Position numbers and translations under genes: made by a program. DNA of 64,000 bases from Notolepis coatsorum. Taxonomy: Eukaryota; Chordata; Actinopteri; Aulopiformes; Paralepididae. Positions within the stretch are counted from its first letter, which is position 1. The number at the start of each line of letters is the position of its first letter. This document shows, piece by piece, positions 41,105-52,561 of the stretch. The stretch is taken from positions 111,522,751 through 111,586,750 of the forward strand of contig OZ020594.1 of assembly GCA_963971535.1 (NCBI GenBank), in the 5' to 3' direction. The notes below the pieces were generated by a model. The model was not told where the DNA came from, made no database searches, and saw nothing but the letters and a program-made list of their open reading frames with translations.

Positions 41105-41777
41105 AGTCCCCCAGAAAGTCTTAACAGGAGGGCATTCCCAATACATATGCATATATGTACCAATAGCATCGTTTGAACACAAGGAGCATTGAGAGTCAGG
41201 TCTGAGACCCATTAGGTACAATCGTCTAGGGGTCAGGTAAGTCCTATGAACAAAGTTAACATTAATCTCTTGGTGATCTGGGTTGCGTGATGATAGCCGA
41301 ACATTTTCCCAGACTGCATCCCAATCAAAATCTACTTCCAGGTTTGGGATATCCTTCCTCCAAACCGAGTCTAGGGGAAGGACCTTATATGAGGACGTAA
41401 GTAAGTGGCGATAAAAGTCAGAGACGAAGCCTCTCGACATCTCCTTGTCATAAAAGAATTTGTGAAACCTGTGGTGCTCAAGTGGAACATCTAATGGGAC
41501 TCTGTGAGCCTTCAAAGCTGCTCTTATTTGTAAATAGAAGAAAAAAGTGGAACTGGGGAGGTCAAATTTGTTGGATATATCTCAAACTGCGGAGACCATA
41601 GTCATCGAAGATGTCCCCCAATGTGTGTATGCCTTTCTTTTCCCAATCAGGGTATCTGAGGTTGTTGTTCAATAAGGAGTAAATTGTTATTAAATAGGGG
41701 AGAATGCCTGTGCCATTTATGGTGGTTAGTACATGTTTTCTGTGTCACGCCATATCCGGATCACATGTGTAATAAGT
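41105..41777 (-). pseudogene. L1 ORF2 C-terminal fragment, second copy
   Basis: The main frame (41105-41515) reads VPLDVPLEHHRFHKFFYDKE, VDFDWDAVWENVRLSSRNPD and SQCSLCSNDAIGTYMHMYWE, then PPVKTFW, and is clearly related to 6965-8140. Upstream sequence to 41777 is the same L1 with frame damage. It is cut at the 3' side by the element starting at 41104 and abuts a hAT-type end at 41778. Confidence 0.85.
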
Positions 41778-43215
41778 AGGGATGTCCCGATCACGTTTTT
41801 TTGCTCCCGATCCGATCCCGATCATGTGATTTTGAGTATCTACCGATAACGATCTTTCCCGATCCGATTATTTTTTTATTCAACAAACATGACCATGTTC
41901 ACGTCTTAAACTCATACTGAGGCCTTAGTTTTGGTTTTAAATTGCATATCATCATTCATTTATTTATTGTCACACAGAGCAAACCAATAGTATCCAGCTG
42001 CAGAACGGCAGACCAGCCACACTCTCAGACTCAGCGGCGCGCAGCGAGGACTTTGCTGTAGATGAGTAACGTTACAGAACCCACACAGGTCTGCATGCAT
42101 GATGAAGACGCACATATTGAAATACACATGCTCAGATTAGCCCATCTGATCCAACACTAAAAGACACGAGATAAGTGCAACACTAGGGGCACACCACCTC
42201 TTAATATAATAGGCTCTGTAATTAGAGCAACGTTATGCACCTGCTGTGAGAAAAAATTTTCCTACCGGAGCCACTGAGCAATAGAGAGACGCAAACTGTT
42301 CTGTTTTCAATAATTATTTTCCTTTGGACAATAAACCTTACAAACTACATCAGCTGCAGCCTGGACATTCAATTCTGTCAACATCCACAACTTTTGTTAC
42401 CCGACCGAGTAGAAAAACATCTAAGGTGCATCGTGGCACATTGTCAAAATATTAGCGAATGACAAGCGGCCACTACACATACCATAGAACATTAATAAAT
42501 GAGCAATAATGATAATAGTTACTGTAATTAGGAAAAGCAGGTCTTACCTTAAAATAGAAGCAGATGTTTTGTTTTTTCTTCTGATAAAACGTGGGGAAAG
42601 GTTGATTTGTGCCTGCAGCGGCACCACGCTCCGATGCAAGAATAGCATGCATTTCGCTATCTATTACGCGAATTAGTGAGCAATCATGAATCATAAATTT
42701 TGTAATTTTACGCATTATACATGATGATGATACAGAAAATTGAGAAATAGAAATGCATGGCAAACATGCTTGCGGGACACGGAACAACTCATCACTACAG
42801 CCCCAGCATCATACTGTAGCCAGTCTCTTGAAACACCGCTATCTCCAAACTTCCACTCCTCTCGAAACTTTCTTTTGTTAGGTGGACCCACCCTCGCTGC
42901 CGCTTCTTCACCCATATGGTTCCACATATTTGTAACCCATTTAACGTTATTAATAAGCTAACGTTAGCTAATCGTGATGGCAGGCGGACGTAACATTGGC
43001 TCCCTACAGTGCAAGCAGGCGCTGCAGAGGAAGAGTAGCGGATGTGACGTCGGTAAACAACAAGGAGAGATTGGGGGCAACAAAAAAGGCGACTGTCACC
43101 ACACCGCAGTTTAAATTATTTTACATTACTATTTTGTTACCCGCCATGTGGCGGGCAGACCTCTCAGTGTCACTTGCCAAACCTAAAATCTGCCCGCCAT
43201 TGGTGGGTGGCGGGC
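41778..43215 (+). mobile_element. hAT-type element, left end TAGGGATGTCCCGATC
   Basis: TAGGGATGTCCCGATCACG plus repeated CCGATCCGAT motifs mark a hAT-type left end. A matching right end was not found nearby; GATCGGGGCATCCCTA at 49328-49343 is similar, but the flanks do not duplicate. The rest is non-coding; a small hairpin (CCGCCATGTGGCGG) lies at 43141-43155. The right limit is set by L2 sequence at 43221. Confidence 0.4.
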
Positions 43216-43220
43216 TCTAA

Positions 43221-43518
43221 TTGCAGAGTAGAAAAGTAACTGAGTTACAATACAATATACAGTACAATGCAGAAATGGGATGAGGTACAATTTAGGTACA
43301 ATTTACAGTAAGGTGTAATGAGGTATGAGTTGTAGTGCAAATTCTTTACCAATAAATATAAAGTGTGTTAAGTGTCTAAAGTGGGTGCTGCAGTGAGTTG
43401 TTTGTTTAAAGTGAGTGTGTGCGTGTGGATGTGTGCTGTGAGTGTATTTGATGGTTTGTTACATAGTGTTATTGTCATTTAGCATCCTGATGGCCTGAGG
43501 ATAGAAGCTTCTTCTGAG
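43221..43518 (-). mobile_element. L2-group LINE 3' UTR, interrupted (continues 44687-44733)
   Basis: Matches 39045-39375 of the better copy up to GAAGCTTCTTCTGAG. The continuation TCTCTCTGTGCTTGCC is found at 44687-44733 after a DNA transposon, and then the L2 breaks off at GCAGTAGTTCAG. Confidence 0.82.
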
Positions 43519-43854
43519 GCCCCGTCCACACGAGCGCTGGATTTAATGTAACCATGATTGTATGTGCGCAGTTGCACTGTTCGGGCACACACAACCGGGG
43601 GTTTGCTACACTGCAACCGCGGTCTTTGAAACCGGAGTCCAGGGTGAAGTTTTGCGCACATCCCGGTTGCAGTGGGTGCGTGTGGGCATAGCAACCGAGG
43701 TTATTCCCAGTGTTTACAGCAGAGCTGTCACAATTATTTCCCATGTTCACGGCAGACTGTCGCAAACAAGTGTTGTGATCGACTGATGTCTGTTGTCGCA
43801 TTCCTGACCTGACGCTCAGACAAGTTATTGTTATAAGGAACCCAGTCCAGACTG

Positions 43855-43938
43855 CATCCCCTTAACAATTGATTGTATTGAGCCGTATTGTATTGTACCC
43901 AATACCCATTCTGCAATATGTTAAATAAAGTTTACATC
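43855..43938 (+). mobile_element. (TTGA)-family LINE 3' tail
   Basis: GCATCCCCTTAACAATTGAT to ATATGTTAAATAAAGTTT matches the family 3' end. Its last bases form the target of the SINE at 43939. Confidence 0.8.
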
Positions 43939-44124
43939 GGGCGCCCCAGTGGCGAACCACATAGCGCACTCAGCCGACCCGAGTTCGATTCCCGAACCCG
44001 TCGTTATTTGCCGAATGTCTTCCCCCCCACTCTGTCTCCCATTCCTCCTCTGTCTCTCTCTACTGGACTGCCCAGTAGAAATAAAGCGATAAAACACCAA
44101 AAAAAAAATCTAAAAACAAAAAAA
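43939..44124 (+). mobile_element. tRNA-derived SINE
   Basis: Starts GGGCGCCCCAGTGGCGAACC, with a B-box-like GAGTTCGATTCCC (43981-43993), a C/T-rich body and an A-rich tail. It is flanked by a perfect 12-bp duplication AAAGTTTACATC (43927-43938 and 44125-44136). It shares its head with the SINE at 46529. RNA polymerase III transcription is expected for the family. Confidence 0.87.
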
Positions 44125-44735
44125 AAAGTTTACATCCATTCATTCTGCTAGCATTAACGATTGCATGAGCAGCTGGCTAACGTGAGCTAACGTTAGCTGC
44201 TAGCCACAATGCTATACTGTTATACTGGCATATTCCATTCACGTTAGCATGTAGCTAACAACATCGGAGATCTTTTTTGTGCGACTAAACTATCCGCTGG
44301 TCAATTGTGTTGTTAGTTTTGTTTCATCAACAAATGAGAGGCAGAACACACAGTGAATGTATCCGTTTTTGTTTATTGCAGTTTCTTTCTTTGCTGAAAA
44401 ATATATGCTCCGTTGGCTAAATGGCTAATGCAATTTAAAGATGGCAGCTTTGTTTTGCAGGAAGTGTAGTGAGCGTTCAACCTTTTCTGATTGGTTGAAA
44501 TGGCCTTCATATCTGAACAACATCGCCGCCTACTGCTTTGGCATTGTACTACATGTATCGGTTGCTGGTTTTCCAGCCGCCGTGAGTACGCAATTATACG
44601 CGGTTATTCACCTGTGTGGACAGATTTTAATTTTTTTTTAAAGTTCGGTGTCATTAATACCCGTGATCATGTGGACATAGCCTGAGTCTCTCTGTGCTTG
44701 CCATGAGACTCCGGTATCGCTTGCCTGACCGCAGT

Positions 44736-44905
44736 AGTTCAGGTGTGCCCCAATTAGCCTGATGACCCTCCTCCACCGACCCAGGTGTGCCCCAATTAGC
44801 CTAATGACCCTCCCCCAGCTCTGCTCTGCCAGCTCCCCCCACCAATCCTGTGAAACAGTGACAGAGCAGAGCAAGCAAACAACAATGTGGGGGAAGGTCG
44901 TCACA
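44736..44905 (-). repeat. Partial gypsy-type LTR
   Basis: On the - strand it starts TGTGACGACCTTCCCCCAC, like the Gmr1-type LTR at 4210 (TGTGACGACCCCCAC). It contains a ~45-bp duplicated AGGTGTGCCCCAATTAGCCT unit and is cut at the L2 fragment. No internal region or second LTR is present. Confidence 0.45.
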
Positions 44906-45587
44906 CCAAACAATTATTTTTCAATCTTCTGTAGATGTCCACGATATTTGTATATTATTTTTTTGAAATCTTTATTTTATTAATATTGCCTTTTTAAGTT
45001 GTATTTTCATTTAATTTTGTGTACTTTCTGATGAGGACGTGGTCTTAGTTTTTCCAATGCGACCCTGGAAACACCACTTGGAAGACAAAACATCTGATTG
45101 GCCAGAAACAACAGCTGCCTGAACAGCTGCCTGCATCAATAGCCTATCAGATGTTTTGCATCAAATTTAAATGCAATATCATAGGCTTATATTCATAGAT
45201 CACAACTATAGCAGTGCATCCGTCTATATATACACCATGTGTTCTTCAGTTCTTGTGAACATCTTCCTGTCAGCCTCCAATTTGTTAGCCTTGGAAAAGA
45301 GCACTACCTGTATAGCTGGTTAAGGACTGGTGGTTCTTGCTTGGCTTTCTGTGTTCCTGATGAATTTCAACTGAAAAGTTAGACCTTTGTTTGTTAGGAT
45401 GAATGTAAAATGTACTGATATTTCTTTCCTTACTTTCCCCCAAGATTGGTCTGAATATGACCACACCCCCTAGCCTCTCACACCTTGGTTTGAGAGAACC
45501 GTCTGTCTGTTTGGTGGACTGCATGAAACTGTCACAGCTGGACCAGGAGAAGAGCTGTTTGGACTGCATGGAAAAAAGTATGGAAAT
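44906..45587. other. No gene recognised
   Basis: AT-rich sequence without terminal repeats or coding similarity that I can support. Confidence 0.4.
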
Positions 45588-45838
45588 GTTTACTTTAATC
45601 TGTAAACATTATCACTTTATAAATGTTGACTTTAATCTAAACATTATGACTTTATAAATGTTTACTTTAATCTGTAAACATGACTTTATAAATGTTGACT
45701 TTAATCTGTAAACATTATGACTTTTAGTCTGATTTTATAAATGTTGACTTTAATCTCTAAACATTATGACTTTAGTCTGACTTTATGAATGTTGACTTTA
45801 ATCTCTAAACATTATGACTTTATAAGTGTTGTCTTTAA
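45588..45838. repeat. Minisatellite of CTTTAATCTGTAAACATTATGA units
   Basis: Seven to eight irregular 30-45 bp units mixing TTTACTTTAATCTGTAAACA and GACTTTATAAATGTTGA. A shorter stretch of the same units in the same orientation lies at 51553-51665, on the far side of the TTAA element. Confidence 0.82.
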
Positions 45839-46528
45839 AAGCCTGACAGGCCCAGTACTGGGCCGAGATTAATTTCACGTCATAAATCGATCAATACAGT
45901 CCGTATTAATTAATGTTGCATTTCTTTTTCAAATGTAGCCAAGAGTAAAGACCCTAACCCTATCAAAACAGCAGTCAAAGTGTATATTTTCAGCACTGTT
46001 TGTTTACCAATGATTTTAACCTCTTAACCCTAGCTATATTTTACGAAAATTCGCCTAAAAGTACTTGAGTAAATGGAAGATTGCTCCATTTCTACAAGTC
46101 CATTTGCATGTTCTTGGTATCTAGGGACCTCGGGGAACGTATTCCCAGTGTCAGAAATATTGTGTATGTTACTAGGCTTGAGTAAATTGTAATGAACCAA
46201 AGGAGAATATACATTTTCTTTTTGTTTATTTCCATCTTTGACGGTGAATAACACCATGCTAACATTGGGCAGCAAATACCGTGAATGAAATCTGCTGTAA
46301 GTACAGTTACTTTTTTGTAATGTAAATCGCTCCACCATCTTTAATGAGATTGAGACATGTTTTTTTCTAGAAACTAACTACGTTCTGGCAATAACATTCA
46401 GGTTTGTTCGACCCGTGAGACATAATCACGGAAAAAAAGTATTTCACGTCGGAAGGCTCAAAGTTTGACAGGGGCAGGCGTGAGCTGGGTAGTGTAGTTT
46501 TATGAAATTCTTAAAGGTCCCCTATTGT

Positions 46529-46699
46529 GGGCACCAGGGTGGCGCACCACGTAACTGCGCTGCAGTGCAATGCGGCCGTCCTGGGTTCGACTCCCGGACC
46601 CGGCGACCTTTACAGCATGTCCTCCCCCTATATCTTCTCCCATCCTTCCTCTCTGCAAGCAATAAAATGCCAAAAGAATTATATATATAAAAAAAATAA
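46529..46699 (+). mobile_element. tRNA-derived SINE
   Basis: Starts GGGCACCAGGGTGGCGCACC, has B box GGTTCGACTCC (46584-46594) and an AT-rich tail. It is flanked by the 12-bp duplication GTCCCCTATTGT (46517-46528 and 46700-46711). Confidence 0.88.
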
Positions 46700-46875
46700 G
46701 TCCCCTATTGTAAAAATGGCCTTTTTCGTTTTCAAGCAATGTGGGATTGTACACTGAGAAAATGTTAAATCTGTACCAAGTGCAGTTTCTGCTGTTCAGC
46801 TCTCCCTACTGAAATAAGCCATTCAGATTTGACTGGATCTGTGATGTGTAAGAGGCGCTGACCAATCACTGTTAA

Positions 46876-47793
46876 CACTTTCAATGCCAGCAGGGGGCAC
46901 ACGATTTAGTGCTTCCGTGCCACCACCCACTTCAATGATAGCGCTCTCATATTTGCGAACGCATAAACTACATCATAAATTATGTGTCTAATCTGGCCGT
47001 CGCTTATCAATGACTTGTTTGCAGTCAACATTGTCGAAACGTATTGTTTTTCAATCGGTTAATTTCCGTTTTATACCATTTAGAAAAAAGCTCGTTTTTT
47101 GAAAGTTTCAGGAAAATATAAAGATTCTGTGATAAACGCCCTTTACTGGAATATTCTGGAATACACAAAAAACGTAATTTTTCTGCCTATTTATGAATCG
47201 TTTTCAAATAAACGCTAGATTATCGATAGTATATGTGTACTTATGCACGCTACAGAAGCGGGCTGAAAAATCGATTCTCTCATTTCCTGATCAGCACACA
47301 CACACATAGGGCACACGTTGATATCTCTGTGAAAAAAGCTCTGATTATCCTAAGACTGGTCAAATAGATTCCTTACCTCAGATCAGATGTTCTCCAAAAA
47401 GATTATTCCAATTCCTGATCGCCATTCCAAATATCGATTGCGTTTATTGATCCAACACTGGGTACTGGAAATATGTATTCCACGCTGTTCTTGGGCTCGT
47501 CAATGAATCCAATTGTCTCGGGTGACTTGTCTGAGAAGTAAAATGAGGAAGCAGGATTTCTTTCCCCCCATGTGTTTCATTCAATCCATTCCAAAGGGGT
47601 GCAGTACCACAGGGAGAGACGATAGGGGGCGGTATTTTCCCAATGGAGCTCAGAGAGAGTTTGCAGCACTAACGTGAGGCTAGATTGATGAAATATGAAT
47701 TAAAATCGCTAATAAAAAAAATAGATCTCTCGTCGTTGGCAATGAACGGTCGGCATGAACAAACGAGTTATCTCGTCGTTGGCATTGAAAGTG
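46876..47793. mobile_element. TTAA MITE with CACTTTCAATGCCA termini
   Basis: Terminal inverted repeats CACTTTCAATGCCA and TGGCATTGAAAGTG, each next to TTAA (46872-46875 and 47794-47797), a piggyBac-type arrangement. It is 918 bp with no transposase. A diverged inverted relative lies at about 49805-50436 (shared GATCGCCATTCCAA and CGTTTTATACC segments). Confidence 0.75.
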
Positions 47794-48138
47794 TTAAGCT
47801 AATATCTGCATACTGAGCCGCTACTGTGGTTGTAGCCACCGCCCACAATCAACTGAACAGTGATTCGAGTAAGTTAGCATAACGTTAAAATGATGAGCAA
47901 GACATGTGCTGTTCCTGGTTGCCAATGATATCGTGCTCCGGAAGCAATGGGCCAAGTTCGTTTTTTTTCTTTTTGTTTTTTTTAGACTGCAACGGTCCGA
48001 TACCGCCGCCTAACGCCTTGTGGCCACTATTGTACTCCATTTGAAACGATATGGCTTGTTGTCTGGGCCAAGCTGCAGCGTGGGGGCGGGGTCTAAACAC
48101 TCGGGCAGGGCAAGCGGTTCTAACAGATGCACCTACGA

Positions 48139-49796
48139 CAGGGCTGTACGTTAACTTTTTTTGCACATAGCACTGGTGCTACAGAGGTTGATAGTTTTGT
48201 AGCACAGGCCAAAATCTTGTAGCACAAGTATAAAACGTGTTATATTTGTAACAGTCACAAATGTGCCTATTGTATTTGTGTTATTTAGTTGCAGTGCCAT
48301 ATTTGGCTGTCATTTTCATGCTGACAAGTTGACGTCACACAGCCAGACACGTTACGTGTAAGGAATTATGGGATTTGGTGTGTGTTGGGTGTTGTATGGA
48401 CTCACTCTACTAGGGGTGGGAATCACCAGTTTCATCACGATACGATATCGATTCTTTGGACAACGATACGATATTTGCCGATATTTGCCATGATACGATG
48501 CAGGTGCCTGCAATCGATATGAGACGATATCATAAGCCCATTTAACACAATCAGTAACATTTAGATCAACTCAAAAAAGGTAACGAAAATATAATTTGAA
48601 AAAGAAATTATTGCGCTCTTCCAGACATTTAAATGAAAAACAATCTATTGTTTTTAATACAAATAGACCTCCTGTTCACTATAAAGTGCCACGTTTTGAT
48701 ATATTGAGCTTTAAACTTTAAGTACAGTAAAAAAAATTTGGAACTCACAACAGCTACCGATAGCTCCTGATATCAACAAATGATCCAGAAAATCTAGTAG
48801 TCCATGTTCATACCTCCGGTAGCTTGCGTTAGCTTGCGTTAGCTGACGTTAGTTTACTGTTTAAAACTAAATGTCCCATTGAACTAAAGTTCTGTCTTAA
48901 CGTCATCTAGCCGGCTAGCAGTAGCTACAGATAGCTCTTGATATCAATGTCTTATAACATTGATTTAATGCGTATTCGAGCTGAGGGCTTGCTGAATGTG
49001 AAATGACCAAAGCATAACGTTACCAATAGGGTCCCGCTGCAGCGCCGGAGAATCCTTTTTGGAGCTGGGCTACTAGAGTACACACAGACAGTGGAGCTGT
49101 TTGCAGATAGCGAGCATTTTGACTTGTTGCATGGTGGCGATGTCTCGCAGATAATACAAGTACAAGTCTAATTATATAATATATATATTTTATTAAAAAA
49201 AAAAAAAAAAACTTTTTATATAAAATTTTTAATTTCTTTTTAATCAAAAACGATCGGTATCGGATCGGTATCGGCCGATATGGCTCACGACGATTGGTGA
49301 TCGGTATCGGTGGCAAAAAACGTGATCGGGGCATCCCTATAACCTAATGTTAATTTCGGACTTTAACACGACATGGTCATAAAGGAATGGCGAGGATTGC
49401 AAAGCATGTTAGATGCATTTGACCCGTTGCGGAATAAAACAGCAGGGATTTGTTTTGGGTCGCGAAATAGGCACACTAGCCTTGCTATGTTGCAATGTGC
49501 GTGTTCCAGACGCTACTGCGCTGTGCTGTAGAGCCGAGCGGATACGAGTCGACTCCACAGGATTTTCAAAATAAGAGTATCGATATGAACCGAACGTTGC
49601 TAGCTGCCGGAGCCATAGATATTATGGCTGGAGCTGCGCTTCTGCAGAGATTAGACTTGCTACAGGATTTTCAAAATAAGAGTATCGATATGAACCGAAT
49701 GCCTATCGCACCAGTGCTACTGAAGTAAATCCATTCATCGCACAGACCGTTGTTGCTGTAGCACGTGCAACATATATCTCGCACTGTACATCCCTG
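48139..49796. mobile_element. hAT element with CAGGG termini carrying a nested element
   Basis: Ends CAGGGCTGTACGTTAAC and GCACTGTACATCCCTG are inverted repeats, flanked by the perfect 8-bp duplication ACCTACGA (48131-48138 and 49797-49804). A second terminal-type sequence TAGGGGTGGGAATCACC begins at 48411, and GATCGGGGCATCCCTA ends at 49343, so another hAT-type unit may be nested. Near-duplicate segments with CAGGATTTTCAAAATAAGAG occur at about 49558 and 49661. No transposase was found. Confidence 0.8.
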
Positions 49797-49804
49797 ACCT
49801 ACGA

Positions 49805-50520
49805 GCCCCCCCCCGTTCATGTTCACGGGTGGATAACATTGGACACACGATCACGATCAGTACTTGGAATGGCGATCAGATAATTGGATTATTCTTTTTG
49901 CAGTACATCATAGACAAGGTAAGGACTATATGTTATCAATCTTGCGTTGATCCGATAATTTCTTTCCCGCAATCGGAGCGTGTGCCGTGTCCCGTTAGTT
50001 GCGATCAAAGCACGGAGGGGCGGCTTCCCCCCCCCCTTTCATGCATCGATGATGAAACATAATACCGATAATCTAGCGTTGATTTCAGATTGATTATTGA
50101 TCCAGGCGAGAAATGGCACGATTTATAATTAAATGCAGTAAAGCACTGTTTGGTGGCGTTTCCTGGGATTACACAGAATCACTCTAAAACTATACTCATA
50201 TATTCACCACGGTATAAAACGTAAATGTATGAATGAAAAAATTATCAGTTTTTTGCATGTTGACCGGAAGAAACTCACTGACAATCGACGTTGTTATTAG
50301 ATCCATAGCTATAATATTTAATATAGTTTTAGCACTACAAACACCGGCATCTACCCCCATTTCATTACAGCGCTGGCACAAACGGCCATACGCCCACAGC
50401 GACCTCTGGCGTCCAATGTGTTACGGGGTTAAGTGTTATTAGTGAAATATGTGTTTATTGAAATCATTGGATTGGAAATCAGATGAATTACACGTGAGGA
50501 AATGACGCCGTCATTAACCC
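49805..50520. other. Diverged inverted relative of the TTAA MITE; no gene
   Basis: Segments match 46876-47793 in inverse orientation (for example TTGGAATGGCGATCAGATAA against TGATCGCCATTCCAA). TTAA at about 50429-50432 follows CAATGTGTTACGGGG and may be its outer end. Confidence 0.4.
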
Positions 50521-51851
50521 GTAGTAGTCCTAAGATGGAGGAGTCCCAGGGCTTTCGATGGATGTCGAAATTTCATAAAACGACACTACCCAGCTCACAC
50601 CAGCCCCTGTTTAAGCTTTTATTTTTATTTTTTAAAATAATTTTTTAAAGTTTTTTTCATGATTGTATCTCATGGGTCGAACAAACCTGAACGTTATTGC
50701 CATTAAATACAACATACATTATTTCTTTACCTTTCTGTGTGAACGTCTACAAAAAAACGTGTCGCAATCTGGTGAAAAATGGAGGAGCTATGGACATATA
50801 TAAAAGTAACTGTACTTACAGTAGATTTCAATCACGTGTTTGCTGCCCTGTCAGGGGCGCCTGGTGGTACTAAATCCAGATTTAAGTCTGCCATTGGATC
50901 CGATCCATTGATGTATGACTTGGCCATAATAAGGTCATCTTTAGGCCTTATATTCTATATTCATTTCATTTCAAATTGCATGTGTCTGGATGGCAAAATC
51001 CAGTACTATATCTACAAAAGAACCTGTAAATCATCTGCCCTTTATTAATTTGCTTAGATATTTTCTACACTTGATCTCATGAAGGTGCTAAATCAGTTCA
51101 GGTAAATCTCATGTCTGGTCAATGTTAGCATGGTGTTATTCACCATCAAAGATGGAAAAAACTTAAATAATAATAATTGATATTCTCCTTTGGTTCATTA
51201 CAATTTACTCAAGCATAGTAACATACACAATATATCTGACACTGAGAATACATTCCCAGAGGTCCATACATTCACAGGTCCTGTTGTTACTATACACATA
51301 CATTCATAATTTTATTTTTATCTTGTTTTTTCTAAATCTTTTCTTTTTTTCTACCCTTTCCTTGTACAGTGTCCTTGAGTCTGAGAAAGGTGCTTCTCTC
51401 TTAAAATCCTATTTATTATTATTATTATACATGTCCCTAGATACCATGAACATGCAAATGGACCTTGTAGAAGTGGAGCAATCCTCCATTTACTTGGCTG
51501 TTTACTTTTAAGTGACTTTTCTGAAAATATGGCTAGGGTTTAAGAGATTAATCTAAAGATTTTGACTTTATTCTGACTTTATAAATGTTGACTTTAATCT
51601 GTAAACATTATCTCTTTAGTCTGACGTCATAAATGTTTACTTTAATCTCTAAACATTATATAAAGGCTTGAATTAACTAGTGAATAAAAAACAATAAACC
51701 TACAAGCCAGTGAGGTGGCTGAGAACCGGCTAGAGCGTAATTGACGCGTCTGTGGCTACTCGTCAGATCAAAGACAGAATGTCCACAAGGTCCGTTACGA
51801 TAATACTCAACAGAGTATTTATTTACACCATACAATTAACTCTTACCGGTT

Positions 51852-52085
51852 ACTAACACACCTGCATGTCATCAGTCCCATTACACTTTAAGTAGCCAGG
51901 TAGCCTGATTACAAACACACCTGCATGTCATCAGTCCCATTACACTTTAAGTAGCCAGGTAGCCTGATTACTAACACACCTGCATGTCATCAGTCCCATT
52001 ACACTTTAAGTAGCCAGGTAGCCTGATTACAAAAACACCTGCATGTCATCAGTCCCATCACACTTTAAGTAGCCAGGTGGCCTGA
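51852..52085. repeat. 59-bp minisatellite
   Basis: Four units containing CACCTGCATGTCATCAGTCC and CACTTTAAGTAGCCAGGTAG, spaced 59 bp, with few differences. Confidence 0.9.
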
Positions 52086-52089
52086 TTAC

Positions 52090-52561
52090 TTTTACCAACG
52101 GATTTCCAGTTCCGCGTTCACGTTCTGCGATCTGATTGGCCACTGACCTTTCTGGTCGTGTGACATCTGCGCCAATCGTGTGACGCCTGTTTCTATCACC
52201 GGTTAAGCTTAGGCACTCTTTCGAAGTTGGTTAAGGTTAGAGTTTGTCTTAGAGCAGGGCGATAGAACACCAGCCCTGATTCCAAACTCTAATCGTAACC
52301 AACTTGGAAAGAGTTGCCTAAGCTTAACCAGTGATAAACTAGGCGTTAGGTAGTTAACCCTAAGCTTAACCAGTGATAAACTAGGCGTTAGGTAGTTTGC
52401 TGCTGTTCGAGGCGGAAATGGGCACAGAAACAGGCGTCACCCGATTGGGCGCACATGTCACATGACCAGAAACGTCAGTGGCCAATCAGATTGCACCAGA
52501 AACGTCAGTGGCCAATCAGATCGCAGAACGCGAACGCGGAACTGGAAATCCGTTGGTAAAA
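52090..52561. mobile_element. Foldback MITE with ~75-bp inverted repeats
   Basis: TTTTACCAACGGATTTCCAG at the left and its complement at the right. The repeats extend through GATCTGATTGGCCACTGAC. Inside are direct duplications of AAGCTTAACCAGTGATAAAC (about 52320-52395) and of AAACGTCAGTGGCCAATCAG (about 52468-52520). No coding sequence and no clear target duplication. Confidence 0.75.

Larger units (their letters stand above)
43519..44681. mobile_element. DNA transposon with GCCCCGTCCACACG termini and 5-bp duplication
   Basis: Ends GCCCCGTCCACACGAG and CATGTGGACATAGC are imperfect inverted repeats. CTGAG is duplicated at 43514-43518 and 44682-44686. The uninterrupted L2 at 39366-39395 (CTTCTGAGTCTTTCC) is an empty-site control showing one CTGAG. 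It is non-coding and carries a nested LINE tail and a SINE. The superfamily is not assigned. Confidence 0.72.
46515..48138 (+). mobile_element. Kolobok-like 5' end with a THAP start
   Basis: TTAA (46511-46514) is followed by AGGTCCCCTATTG, resembling the termini of fish Kolobok elements. After a SINE (46529-46699) and a TTAA-MITE (46876-47793), an ATG at 47891 opens MMSKTCAVPGC, the start of a THAP zinc-binding domain, before an in-frame TGA. THAP plus TTAA is the Kolobok combination. The right end was not found. Confidence 0.45.
46028..51538. mobile_element. TTAA-type element with ~0.5-1 kb inverted arms, heavily invaded
   Basis: The left arm 46028-46510 and right arm about 50560-51538 are inverted copies: CCCTAGCTATATTTT at the left, AAAATATGGCTAGGG at the right, then matching stretches such as AATTGTAATGAACCAAAGGA and AACACCATGCTAACATTG. 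TTAA lies at both ends (46024-46027 and 51540-51543). The right arm has two extra segments (about 50855-51105 and 51275-51420). It could be one piggyBac-like element with long arms or two facing copies. Kolobok-like, SINE, TTAA-MITE and hAT sequences fill the middle. Confidence 0.55.

Noticed and set aside
43981..43993. tRNA B-box sequences (also 46584-46594 and 57977-57987)
   Set aside because: They belong to SINE heads with A-rich tails and target duplications, not to functional tRNA genes.
49328..49343. Pairing the right end GATCGGGGCATCCCTA with the left end at 41778 as one 7.5-kb hAT element
   Set aside because: Flanking 8-bp sequences differ and several independent elements lie between; the pairing cannot be supported.
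51852..52085. Regularly spaced repeats resembling an array with spacers
   Set aside because: Units are contiguous 59-bp tandem repeats without variable spacers; not CRISPR, and the genome is eukaryotic.
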